A program made the translations under genes and the position numbers. From CAYFQH01 sp964345215 (GTDB taxonomy: Bacteria > Bacillota > Clostridia > Christensenellales > Aristaeellaceae): DNA of 27,234 bases. How positions within the stretch are numbered: the first letter of the stretch is position 1; every line of letters starts with the position of its first letter. Under the pieces are notes generated by a model. It was not told where the DNA came from. It did not search any database and saw nothing but the letters and a program-made list of their open reading frames with translations. The stretch spans positions 1 through 27,234 of the forward strand of contig CAYFQH010000026.1 in NCBI GenBank assembly GCA_964345215.1. The letters are read 5' to 3'. Below, piece by piece: positions 7,378-14,244 of the stretch.

Positions 7378-8565
7378 ATGAAAAAGTACGGTTTAATCGG
7401 AGAATCCCTTTCCCACAGCTATTCACCAAAAATCCACAGCCTTTTTGGCTCCTATGTTTACAATCTTTTGGAAACAAAGGAGCAAGACCTTCAAAGCCTC
7501 ATTCAAAATCCGGATTATGGAGGCTTTAACGTAACCATACCTTACAAAAAAACAGTGATTCCCTTTTGCGACCACCTCTCCCCCCAGGCCCGGGCTATTG
7601 GCAGCGTAAACACCCTTGTAAAAAAAGAGGGCGAGCTCTGGGGCTACAATACGGATATTGACGGCTTTAAATACCTTTTGCAAAAAGCAAGCATCCATCC
7701 CCAAGGTCTAAAATGTCTTGTGCTGGGCAGCGGCGGTTCTTCAATGATGGTACAAAAAGCCTTGGCAGATTTGAACGCAGGTGCAATTGTGGTTATCTCC
7801 CGCCAGGGGCAAAATAATTACCAAAACCTTGTCCGCCACCAAGAGGCCCAGCTAATAATAAACACAACGCCCTTGGGCATGTACCCCAACAACGGCATAA
7901 GCCCTGTTGATATCGGTCTTTTCCCCCGACTTCAAGGAGTTGTAGACTTAATTTACAACCCCCATATGACCAAATTGGTTTTAGATGCAAGGCAGGCCGG
8001 CATTCCCGCCATTGGCGGCCTTGGTATGCTGGTAGCTCAAGCCCGGCGGGCAAGTGAGCTGTTTCAAAACATCAAAATTACCCCCCAGCAAATGGCATGG
8101 GCTGAAAAGCAAATTGAAAAAGACCGGTTGAACGTGGTTCTCATTGGCATGCCCGGCAGCGGCAAAACCACCTTGGGCATTGCCTTGGCCAAAGAACTTC
8201 ATAAAACCTTTGTTGATATTGACCTGGAAATTGAAAAGGCCGAAGGGCTCCTTATTCCCGCTATTTTTGATCAATACGGCGAAGAGTACTTCCGCCAATT
8301 GGAAACTCGTATGTTAAGCCGTTTTTGCCAGCAAAGCGGCTTGGTGATTGCTACCGGCGGCGGTGTTGTAACCCAAAGCCGCAACTACCCCATTATAAAG
8401 CAAAATAGCAGCATCATTTGGGTAAAGCGGTCTTTGCCGGAGCTAGCGCTAAAAGGCCGTCCGCTGTCAAAATCGAAAGAAGCCATTGAAAAGCTTTTTA
8501 ATCAGCGCCAGCAAAGCTATGCCAAATGGAGCGACAGCACCATTGAAAACGATGTGATGGTATGA
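7378..8565 (+). CDS. aroE-aroK: Fused shikimate dehydrogenase - shikimate kinase
   Basis: A 395-aa bifunctional enzyme for two consecutive steps of the shikimate pathway. Residues 1-240 are AroE: SHSYSP (11-16), NVTIPYK with catalytic K57, NTD with D93, and a GSGGSS nucleotide-binding loop (117-122). Residues 251-395 are AroK: Walker A GMPGSGKTT (257-265), DID (280-282), FR with R306, GGG (327-329) and lid GRPL (360-363). AAGGAGG lies 4 nt before ATG 7378. The kinase ends early, at DVMV. In another frame, 8562-8588 encodes MKIILCLE and a stop, which resembles the missing C-terminal helix of shikimate kinases, so a frameshift close to 8550 is likely. It might instead be the start of a lost aroQ, whose proteins begin MKI. 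Both catalytic cores appear intact. Confidence 0.92.
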   Translation: MKKYGLIGESLSHSYSPKIHSLFGSYVYNLLETKEQDLQSLIQNPDYGGFNVTIPYKKTVIPFCDHLSPQARAIGSVNTLVKKEGELWGYNTDIDGFKYLLQKASIHPQGLKCLVLGSGGSSMMVQKALADLNAGAIVVISRQGQNNYQNLVRHQEAQLIINTTPLGMYPNNGISPVDIGLFPRLQGVVDLIYNPHMTKLVLDARQAGIPAIGGLGMLVAQARRASELFQNIKITPQQMAWAEKQIEKDRLNVVLIGMPGSGKTTLGIALAKELHKTFVDIDLEIEKAEGLLIPAIFDQYGEEYFRQLETRMLSRFCQQSGLVIATGGGVVTQSRNYPIIKQNSSIIWVKRSLPELALKGRPLSKSKEAIEKLFNQRQQSYAKWSDSTIENDVMV

Positions 8566-8602
8566 AAATAATTTTGTGCCTTGAGTAAAAGGAAAAAAGC
8601 CT

Positions 8603-8744
8603 ATGACAGAACAGGCCAAATACCGTAAAATTAAAAACCGATTTAATCGCTGCCGGTATTGATAAAACCCGCCTGCCAAGTTTAATTGAATCGGGCGCAA
8701 ATATAAACCCGGATGTTGCTTATAATCTAAAAAAACGGAAATAA
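8603..8744 (+). pseudogene. Small 46-residue gene broken by one extra base
   Basis: ATG 8603 has AAAGGA about 9 nt upstream and lies 15 nt after the shifted-frame end of aroK. The first eleven codons read MTEQAKYRKIK; the frame then runs into a stop. Removing one A from the run at 8633-8637 joins it to an open frame ending at TAA 8742, giving 46 residues that continue TDLIAAGIDKTRLPSLIES and end DVAYNLKKRK. The joined product is coherent, charged and helical, which argues for one gene. I do not recognise a family. It is either a decayed gene, programmed slippage or a homopolymer sequencing error. Confidence 0.5.
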
Positions 8745-8776
8745 AACGAATAAGCGCTACATCAGCACGACTAAAG

Positions 8777-9417
8777 TTAATATTCTTTTCCTGCCTTGTT
8801 AATGCTTTCAACCTCTTTTTCGTCTAAGGGCTCCAGCAGGCCATATTCTTCCTCAAGGGCTTCTAAATTGATATTATCAAGTGCTGCTTTTTGGTTAAAG
8901 GCTATTCCTTCTCTGCCTGTATCCCAGGTTATTTCGATCATGGTGTTATAAAAGTCTTCAACTGTTAAAGGATCAATATGCTTAAGTTCTTTTAACAATA
9001 TAAGAGGACTCCAGGTATAGGAAACCACGTGGGATAAATCCCTTTTACTCGAAGCATTAAGGTCAACAGGTTCGTTATACCACTGAGAAGAAGCCAGAAG
9101 GAGCTGCATTTTTTCGTTGAAATGAATGGTAAAAGCCAGATTTTTTATAGGTTCATTTGTTTTATTAGCCAGTGTTAAATCATATTGAAGGCGCCAAAAC
9201 AAATCTTCATGTTCCGGTTCTACCTTGTTTTTGCTTACCCGGTATGCAATATAAAAAGTAGGGCTTTTACTGCTTAAAACAGCCTCATCACTGTGCTTAA
9301 TGATAAAGTCGTCTGGATATTTAAGGTGGACCTCCACACGCTCTCCTTCACCGCAGCACCATAAAAAACTTGTAAAAAGAAGTAATGTGCTTATTAGTGC
9401 CGATATTTTTTTTTCAT
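8777..9417 (-). CDS. Exported protein of unknown function; signal peptide out of frame in an A9 tract
   Basis: The unbroken frame starts at GTG 9337 (186 aa, AAGGAG 5 nt upstream). It also stays open further upstream and encodes ISALISTLLLFTSFLWCCGEGER, a typical signal or lipoprotein leader with a cysteine pair near its end. The only ATG with a good site (GGGAGG, 9415-9417) is followed by nine A's and is out of frame; ten A's would join it to give MKKK plus the leader, 213 aa in all. The mature part is an acidic, beta-rich domain with no family I recognise. Slippage in A9 could restore the frame, or the tract may be misread. The alternative is a cytoplasmic protein from GTG 9337. Confidence 0.6.
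9406..9414 (-). repeat. A9 homopolymer just after the start codon
   Basis: Nine A's on the coding strand follow the ATG of the exported protein directly. Gain of one base puts the signal peptide in frame. Such tracts are known sites of replication and transcription slippage. Confidence 0.85.
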
Positions 9418-9453
9418 CACTTAAAACACCTCCCTGTGTTTGCTGTTAACACC

Positions 9454-9482
9454 AGTATACTATGTTTATCTATAAAAAAGAA
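9454..9482 (-). promoter_or_regulatory. Possible promoter of the exported-protein gene
   Basis: TATACT (9454-9459) with a weak TTCTTT (9477-9482) at 17 bp on the minus strand. The -35 overlaps the terminator stem. Confidence 0.35.
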
Positions 9483-9506
9483 CCGTTTATTATAACGGTT
9501 CTTTTT
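9475..9506 (-). terminator. Strong intrinsic terminator
   Basis: A perfect 13-bp stem (9475-9487 with 9494-9506) with a 6-nt loop includes an A/T part giving a U-run on both strands. It is placed to end the histidine-phosphatase transcript, just past 9530, and insulates the next gene. Confidence 0.85.
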
Positions 9507-9529
9507 ATAGTTTATCATTTGCAGGCCGT

Positions 9530-10132
9530 CTATACCTCCCGCTCCTCTCTCCCTTTGAGGATAAAAAAGCTGTCTTGGGGAATGGGCAGGTTTGCCATGA
9601 TGATATCATCATCAATTCCCCCCAAGTAGCCCCGAAGCACCCGGCCCACCATACCGTGGCACATGGCTACAATATGCTGCTGAGGAATTTTTTCAATTTC
9701 TAAAAGCCATTTTTCCACGCGCTTTAGCACCTTTTCATAGCTTTCGCCTCCGGGGGCCATAAAGTGCCACCGGTCCCCATGCTTTTCTTTGGCTTCCCGG
9801 CTGGCATGGCTTAAATCCTTTCCTTCCCAAAGGCCAAAATCCACTTCAACCAGATGGGGGGTTATGATAGGGGTGAGAGCACTCCGATTTAAAGCCTTTT
9901 GCACAATGCGGGCGCTGGCCTGGGTGCGCCCCAAGGGGCTTACGTAAAAGGCAATTTTTTCATCTGTGAAGGAACACAGCTCATTTTTTAGTTTGCCTCC
10001 GCTTATTTCTACCTGTTGGCGGCCAAGGGCAGTTAGGGGTGAATCAACCCTGCCTTGGCAAATGCCGGCCAGGTTGTACTCTGTTTGCCCATGGCGCATT
10101 AAGTAAATGGTTTTTCCTTTTAAAAAATCCAT
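9530..10132 (-). CDS. Histidine phosphatase family protein (phosphoglycerate-mutase-like)
   Basis: A 200-aa cytoplasmic phosphatase of the branch-1 histidine phosphatase superfamily. The catalytic set is complete: RHG with phospho-accepting H14, R69 in SPLGRT, acid E96 in EVDFGLWEG, and H159 in CHGMVGR. The length and motifs match GpmB/CobC/PhoE-like phosphatases better than true dimeric phosphoglycerate mutase. The substrate cannot be read from the sequence. AAAGGA stands 7 nt before ATG 10132. It lies 56 nt downstream of the PI-PLC-like gene with no terminator between in this direction, so the two are probably co-transcribed. Confidence 0.9.
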   Translation of the reverse strand: MDFLKGKTIYLMRHGQTEYNLAGICQGRVDSPLTALGRQQVEISGGKLKNELCSFTDEKIAFYVSPLGRTQASARIVQKALNRSALTPIITPHLVEVDFGLWEGKDLSHASREAKEKHGDRWHFMAPGGESYEKVLKRVEKWLLEIEKIPQQHIVAMCHGMVGRVLRGYLGGIDDDIIMANLPIPQDSFFILKGREEREV

Positions 10133-10188
10133 GGTGTTGTCCTTTCGAGGCAGGGCCTCTTTTTATGTTATCAACAAATTTCAAAAAG

Positions 10189-11271
10189 TTAGTTTAGTTC
10201 CTGATTAAAGGCGTTAATGGCGTAAATTGCCCTTTCGTTAAACCCCCCGGCCATAGAGTCGCTGTAGTCGGTCATTAAAATGGGCAGGGTTTCAAACCAG
10301 GTGCTAAAGTCCGGCTGATTGACTAGGCTTTGGTTAAAATTCTCGGCCATATCTAAAAGAGACCAGCCTAAAATGGTTTTTACAAGGTGGCCAGGGCTGT
10401 ACCGCCCGGTCATCTGAGCCTGGTTCACCCGTAGTTTATCCCTGTCCAACCCGGGATTTTCCCTAAGGGTTGCTACTTCATTACGAATTCCTTCAAGCAT
10501 AAGTGCTTCTTCGTTTTCATTATGCCAGTTCGAGCGGATGGCCCCCTCATAGGCATAATGGAAACAGCCTCCATATTGGGGGGTTTTTGCCAGCATAACC
10601 ATCCCGCTTCCTCCAGCGGTTGCCTGTTTATAGGTTAATTCGCCCAAGGGGGTGGTGAAGGGGCTGTAATGTATATAGTCAAAAAGGCTTTTTCCCTCGT
10701 ATGTTATAGCCGCCATATCATTAAACAGCTGCTCCATTGTAGCACTTCCCAGCCAAATGTGCTGCATGTCAAACACAATCACTTCCCCCTGGGTCTGGGC
10801 CAAAAAGCGCAGAAGGTCTCCTACATACTCTTCCAAGGGGGCCGATAAAAGCCCATGGGTGGTGTACCAGGTATTGCTGTGGCGGGTAATACGCACATCA
10901 AAATAACGGACGCCCCGGTAAGCCAAATCATAAGCCGATGATTTTTGTGCCTTGGCCAGGCGTACAAACAGACCGCCTGCCACTGTTTTGGCAGCTTTGT
11001 TTCTCAAAATGGCCCCGTCCCCTTCTTGAGGATCGACAAGGGATTTTTTATCAATTTTGTTTGAAAACCCGTCATGAGCCCCAAGCATGGCAATATCCAC
11101 AACCCTTGGATTAGCCCTAATGTTTTGAGTCATTATATGACGATAGTCCTCTTGGGTAAAGGTGTTTTTTGTAAAGTTAAAGGCAGGCAGCCCAACAAAC
11201 AAAAGGGCACCTACCAGTAATACTACCAAAAGGGCCAGGCCCAAGCTTGCTTTTTTCAATCCTTTTTTCAT
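10189..11271 (-). CDS. Membrane-anchored PI-PLC X-domain-like phosphodiesterase
   Basis: A 360-aa protein with one N-terminal membrane segment (about 9-29) and no lipobox, so probably anchored with its catalytic domain outside the cell. The catalytic part resembles bacterial phosphatidylinositol-specific phospholipase C: LGAHDGFS with H66, GVRYFDVR with D125 and R127, and TTHGL with H139. These match the two catalytic histidines and the Asp-Arg pocket of the family. Residues 165-171 (IVFDMQH) form a following barrel strand. It may act on phosphoinositides, glycosyl-PI or another cyclic-phosphate-forming lipid. AAGGAGG stands 6 nt before ATG 11271. It is first in a likely operon with the histidine phosphatase. 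Family membership is fairly sure; the substrate is inferred. Confidence 0.82.
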   Translation of the reverse strand: MKKGLKKASLGLALLVVLLVGALLFVGLPAFNFTKNTFTQEDYRHIMTQNIRANPRVVDIAMLGAHDGFSNKIDKKSLVDPQEGDGAILRNKAAKTVAGGLFVRLAKAQKSSAYDLAYRGVRYFDVRITRHSNTWYTTHGLLSAPLEEYVGDLLRFLAQTQGEVIVFDMQHIWLGSATMEQLFNDMAAITYEGKSLFDYIHYSPFTTPLGELTYKQATAGGSGMVMLAKTPQYGGCFHYAYEGAIRSNWHNENEEALMLEGIRNEVATLRENPGLDRDKLRVNQAQMTGRYSPGHLVKTILGWSLLDMAENFNQSLVNQPDFSTWFETLPILMTDYSDSMAGGFNERAIYAINAFNQELN

Positions 11272-11319
11272 CTGCTTCCTCCTTATTACCCTTGGGGTGA
11301 AAGTGATATGGCTTTTATC

Positions 11320-11328
11320 ATTGTACCA
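11320..11328 (-). promoter_or_regulatory. Extended -10 promoter of the PI-PLC-like gene
   Basis: TGGTACAAT on the minus strand (TG at -15/-14, TACAAT 11320-11325) with no clear -35. It lies about 50 bp before the start codon. Confidence 0.45.
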
Positions 11329-11369
11329 CGGCAGATGGCCCGGATCTAGTGCTAGGGGCGCTTCTTTTT

Positions 11370-11411
11370 GCTTTTAAGGGGTACTGCGCCAGCCACACGC
11401 CCCTTAAAAGC
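11370..11411. repeat. 12-bp perfect inverted repeat between divergent genes
   Basis: GCTTTTAAGGGG (11370-11381) and CCCCTTAAAAGC (11400-11411) are separated by 18 nt. The repeat is upstream of both predicted transcription starts, so it should act as DNA: a regulator site with half-sites three helical turns apart, or a relic terminator. No U-run of note follows. Confidence 0.7.
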
Positions 11412-11700
11412 CCTGGTTATTTTGTAACATGTTTTGTTTTAATTGTGCCTTTGGTTGTTGTTTGCTATACTGTTTTTAATCACTCGCTTTTAGCCAGCAC
11501 AAGCCGGATACAATGAACAGGCAGTTCTTTTTACGTAAAGCGCCGTTAAAAATGCCCGAAACAAAGGGTTATTCTTGTACTCTTTTCCTTATTTTCCAAA
11601 AACCCCTTGGCCCTTCATCTGCTCTTCTTTTGTGCGGTGTTTCCTTTATATTATTTAACCCCTATTGGCAAAACCCCAACAACACATCTAGGAGGCCCTG
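11412..11700. other. Leader region of the secreted protein gene
   Basis: Contains the promoter at 11443-11471 and a leader of about 220 nt rich in pyrimidines. A 62-codon frame (11513-11701) ends at a TGA overlapping the next ATG. It lacks a ribosome binding site and looks fortuitous. No known riboswitch is visible. Confidence 0.45.
11443..11471 (+). promoter_or_regulatory. Promoter of the secreted solute-binding-like gene
   Basis: TGCTATACT gives an extended -10 (TATACT 11466-11471), with TTGTGC (11443-11448) at exactly 17 bp. The secG promoter has the same TTGTGC plus extended -10 design. Confidence 0.6.
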
Positions 11701-13926
11701 ATGATGAAAAAAACCTTTTCTCTTTTTTTATCCCTGTGGATGGCCCTCTTTGGCCTTTTTTCAGCTTCTTCTTTTGCAGCAGCCGAAGAAACAAGCCTCA
11801 CCTTCCCCCTTTCTCAAAAACAGGCCACCCCTATCGCCTTGCCTTGGGATGAAGAAAACCAGCGCCATTTTTATTTTAGCAACAGTTTGATGGTGGGTAA
11901 TTTTTTCTACGTTCTCTCCCCCAACCGTTTATATCGCCTTGTTATTGAAGGGGACGAAGCCAATCTGTCTTATCTTTCCTTTACCTCGCCTGCATTTGAA
12001 GGCCTTGGGTTCAGGCCCGAGCTTTTTTATTGGCAAAACCAGCTTTATATTCTTAACCTGTATACGGGGGAAGCTTTTACAGTTGATGAAAAGGCCCGGT
12101 CTCTCAGCCCCACCCCGGCCCTTACCCTGGCTTTAGATGATGAGATAAACATTGATAACCTAACCTTACAAGGGGTATACGGCAATCGGCTTTTTTTAAC
12201 TTACAGCGATTACAGAAGCCCTTTTTATAACCATAGCAACCTTGCCCAGTGGGAGTTATACAGCGTAGACCTTGAAACAGGCCAACAAACCCACTACGGG
12301 CAAACCAATATCCGCAGCCTGATTCCAGGCAGCCAGGAAGAAATTTTAGCCTGGGCCTATAACGATTCCTTCACCCGCTCCTCTCATCAAATTGGCACCT
12401 TTAACCCGGATGAAGATATTTTTACCCCCTGGCCGGGTTTTATAAAAGATGATTTAGCTGCCCCTTGCTACCACCAGCCCAGCCAAACCCTGTATTATTT
12501 TGAAAACAACCAGTTCTATGCTGCCCGGCTTGAACAAGAACCCGTGCTTTTAACCTACCTGTACGATGGAGGGAATAAAGGCTTTTGCAGCCCCGACGGA
12601 CGTTACTACATGAGTGTGTCAGGGGATGGAATCATTTATGCCCTGCCCACCACCCCGACTGCTTATGGCACCCGGCCCCTGCTGGTTGACCAGAATATAG
12701 ACCCTGAGATAATCGAGCACTTTCAAAAAAACAACCCTCAAATTCCCTTTCAAACTAAAAGCCTTGAAGGTTTCTTAACGGCCCAAAGCCTTTTAACCCA
12801 GAACCTTCCTCTGGATGTAATCCATCTTCGCATTGGTGCTGTTGATTTTGGCACCATTAAGCAAAAAGCCTATGCTTACCCTTTAAGCAGCAGCGATAAA
12901 ATACGCCAACAGGTAGGGGCCATGTACCCCTATGTTCAAAGGGCTCTTACCCACAAAGGTGAAATTTATGCCCTGCCCCTTCGCCTTTCCTTTTACTTGC
13001 CAGCCTACAGGCAGGATACCCTTAATGCCCTTGGATTAACAAGGGAGGATATGCCTGCCACCTGGGAGGAATATTTAGCATTTATCATCCATTGGCAAGA
13101 GGAACTGGCCGACGAGCATCCCGATTTTTACCTGTTTACCGCTGATGGTGCCCCCGACCCCATGAGGCTTACCCTTGATATCGTGGATGCCTGTATTCAG
13201 CGCAGGGCTGATGGCAAAGAGGAGAAGGTTTTTGATACCCCCCTCTTCCGCCGGCTGATGGCCCTTGTGGATGAAATTGACTTTGACTACCCCATGAGCA
13301 AAAGCACGGATTTAGGCCATAACCCGGATGTGCTGTTTACCGGTTACAGCTTTCACGGCGGCGGCGTTCATAGTCCCGAAGTTCCTCTTCTTCTATCCCT
13401 GGTTAAAGGAGAACCTCCCTACATCAAGATATCCGGCAGTTTGGCCATGATCAACCCCTATACTCAAAACCCTGCCGGGGCCCTGGCTTTTTTTGAAAAC
13501 CTTCTAGACAGCTATCCCCAGGATTTGCTGCGCTTTTTGTACTCCGGCGAACATACACCTATTGAATACCCTAGCTATCAAGAGGATAAGGCCAATACCC
13601 AAGCTTATTTGGAAGAAACAAAACAGGCCCTTGAAAGGGCCCCGGAAGCAGAAAAAGCCGCGCTGGAAGAGCTGATTGAAAACTTAACCAAAGCTTTGGC
13701 CTTTAACGAAACCAGCCGCTGGCTGATAGCCCAAGAAGACATCAATGCCTTTAACGCCCTGGCCCCTTCCATGAGGGTACCTATGGATGAACGGCTGACT
13801 TTTTGGAGCGATGGCAAGGGAATTTATAGCCTGGTTTTTAGCTATTTTCAGGGTGAAATGAGCCTGGATGAGTTGATTGCCCAGGGGGATCAAATAATAG
13901 AAATGAGTTATTTGGAGGGGCAGTAA
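11701..13926 (+). CDS. Secreted protein with propeller-like N-domain and solute-binding-like C-domain
   Basis: A 741-aa exported protein. A clear signal peptide (1-28, KK then a Leu/Phe-rich core, SSFAAAEE cleavage region) has no cysteine, so the mature form is not lipid-anchored. Residues about 30-320 carry repeated strand pairs of the type NRLYRL, NQLYIL and NQFYAARL, suggesting a beta-propeller-like sensor or binding domain. From about 325 the sequence resembles extracellular solute-binding proteins of ABC sugar importers (PEIIEHFQKNNP, ATWEEYLAF, PLRLSFYLPAYRQ). AGGAGG lies 5 nt before ATG 11701; a second ATG follows at once. No permease or ATPase gene is adjacent, so transport is not implied. 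It might sense or scavenge a ligand outside the cell. The family assignment of the N-domain is tentative. Confidence 0.75.
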   Translation: MMKKTFSLFLSLWMALFGLFSASSFAAAEETSLTFPLSQKQATPIALPWDEENQRHFYFSNSLMVGNFFYVLSPNRLYRLVIEGDEANLSYLSFTSPAFEGLGFRPELFYWQNQLYILNLYTGEAFTVDEKARSLSPTPALTLALDDEINIDNLTLQGVYGNRLFLTYSDYRSPFYNHSNLAQWELYSVDLETGQQTHYGQTNIRSLIPGSQEEILAWAYNDSFTRSSHQIGTFNPDEDIFTPWPGFIKDDLAAPCYHQPSQTLYYFENNQFYAARLEQEPVLLTYLYDGGNKGFCSPDGRYYMSVSGDGIIYALPTTPTAYGTRPLLVDQNIDPEIIEHFQKNNPQIPFQTKSLEGFLTAQSLLTQNLPLDVIHLRIGAVDFGTIKQKAYAYPLSSSDKIRQQVGAMYPYVQRALTHKGEIYALPLRLSFYLPAYRQDTLNALGLTREDMPATWEEYLAFIIHWQEELADEHPDFYLFTADGAPDPMRLTLDIVDACIQRRADGKEEKVFDTPLFRRLMALVDEIDFDYPMSKSTDLGHNPDVLFTGYSFHGGGVHSPEVPLLLSLVKGEPPYIKISGSLAMINPYTQNPAGALAFFENLLDSYPQDLLRFLYSGEHTPIEYPSYQEDKANTQAYLEETKQALERAPEAEKAALEELIENLTKALAFNETSRWLIAQEDINAFNALAPSMRVPMDERLTFWSDGKGIYSLVFSYFQGEMSLDELIAQGDQIIEMSYLEGQ

Positions 13927-14132
13927 AAAGGTAAGGTAAAGCCAAAAGCACGGTTACCGGTAATCGCATTGCTTTTAGAGGCTTTTTTAACCATGTAAGG
14001 GCTTTTGGCTAAGGTCGGCAGAAGGCAGCGGGCTAAAAACATAAAAGCAACAGCACCAATAAAATCTAGAGCAATACTTCATAAAAAAAGAGTCAATAAA
14101 AGGTGAGCGCTTTTTAGCAATGCTTTACGAAA
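13927..14132. other. Intergenic stretch downstream of the secreted protein gene
   Basis: Contains the 13944-13976 hairpin and the overlapping 10-bp long-range repeat (13940-13949 with 14001-14010). I see no gene in the remainder. Confidence 0.5.
13944..13990 (+). terminator. Palindromic hairpin with T-rich tail
   Basis: 13944-13958 pairs with 13959-13976 as an 8-bp inner and 7-bp outer stem with a 3-nt bulge, centred on TTACCGGTAA. GCTTTT and then TTTTTT (13983-13988) follow. It begins 18 nt after the stop at 13926 and is a likely terminator for that gene. Confidence 0.5.
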
Positions 14133-14170
14133 AAAGGGTACCAGCCGCTTTCGCTTAACTGGTACCCTTT
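14133..14170. terminator. Bidirectional terminator between the secreted protein gene and recA
   Basis: A perfect 12-bp stem (14133-14144 with 14159-14170) with a 14-nt loop, T-rich on the plus side (TTTCTCTTTT) and with six T's on the minus side. It ends the rimO-pgsA-cinA-recA transcript 75 bp after recA. Confidence 0.85.
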
Positions 14171-14244
14171 CTCTTTTGTGTGCAATTCTATCTAATATTT
14201 GGCTGAAAACCGATGTTTTTTGTTGTATTCATCGGCTTTGCTGT

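Noticed and set aside
10149..10168. GAGGC-GCCTC hairpin with T-run between the histidine phosphatase and PI-PLC-like genes
   Set aside because: The T-run is on the plus strand, where no gene is transcribed into it; in the minus direction no U-tract follows.
11517..11529. GAAC-N5-GTTC in the leader of the secreted protein gene, resembling a LexA box
   Set aside because: The spacer is 5 nt instead of 4 and the flanks do not match, so LexA should not recognise it.
11513..11701. 62-codon ORF whose stop overlaps the ATG of the secreted protein gene
   Set aside because: No ribosome binding site precedes it, its composition is unremarkable, and the AGGAGG for the next gene explains the local sequence.
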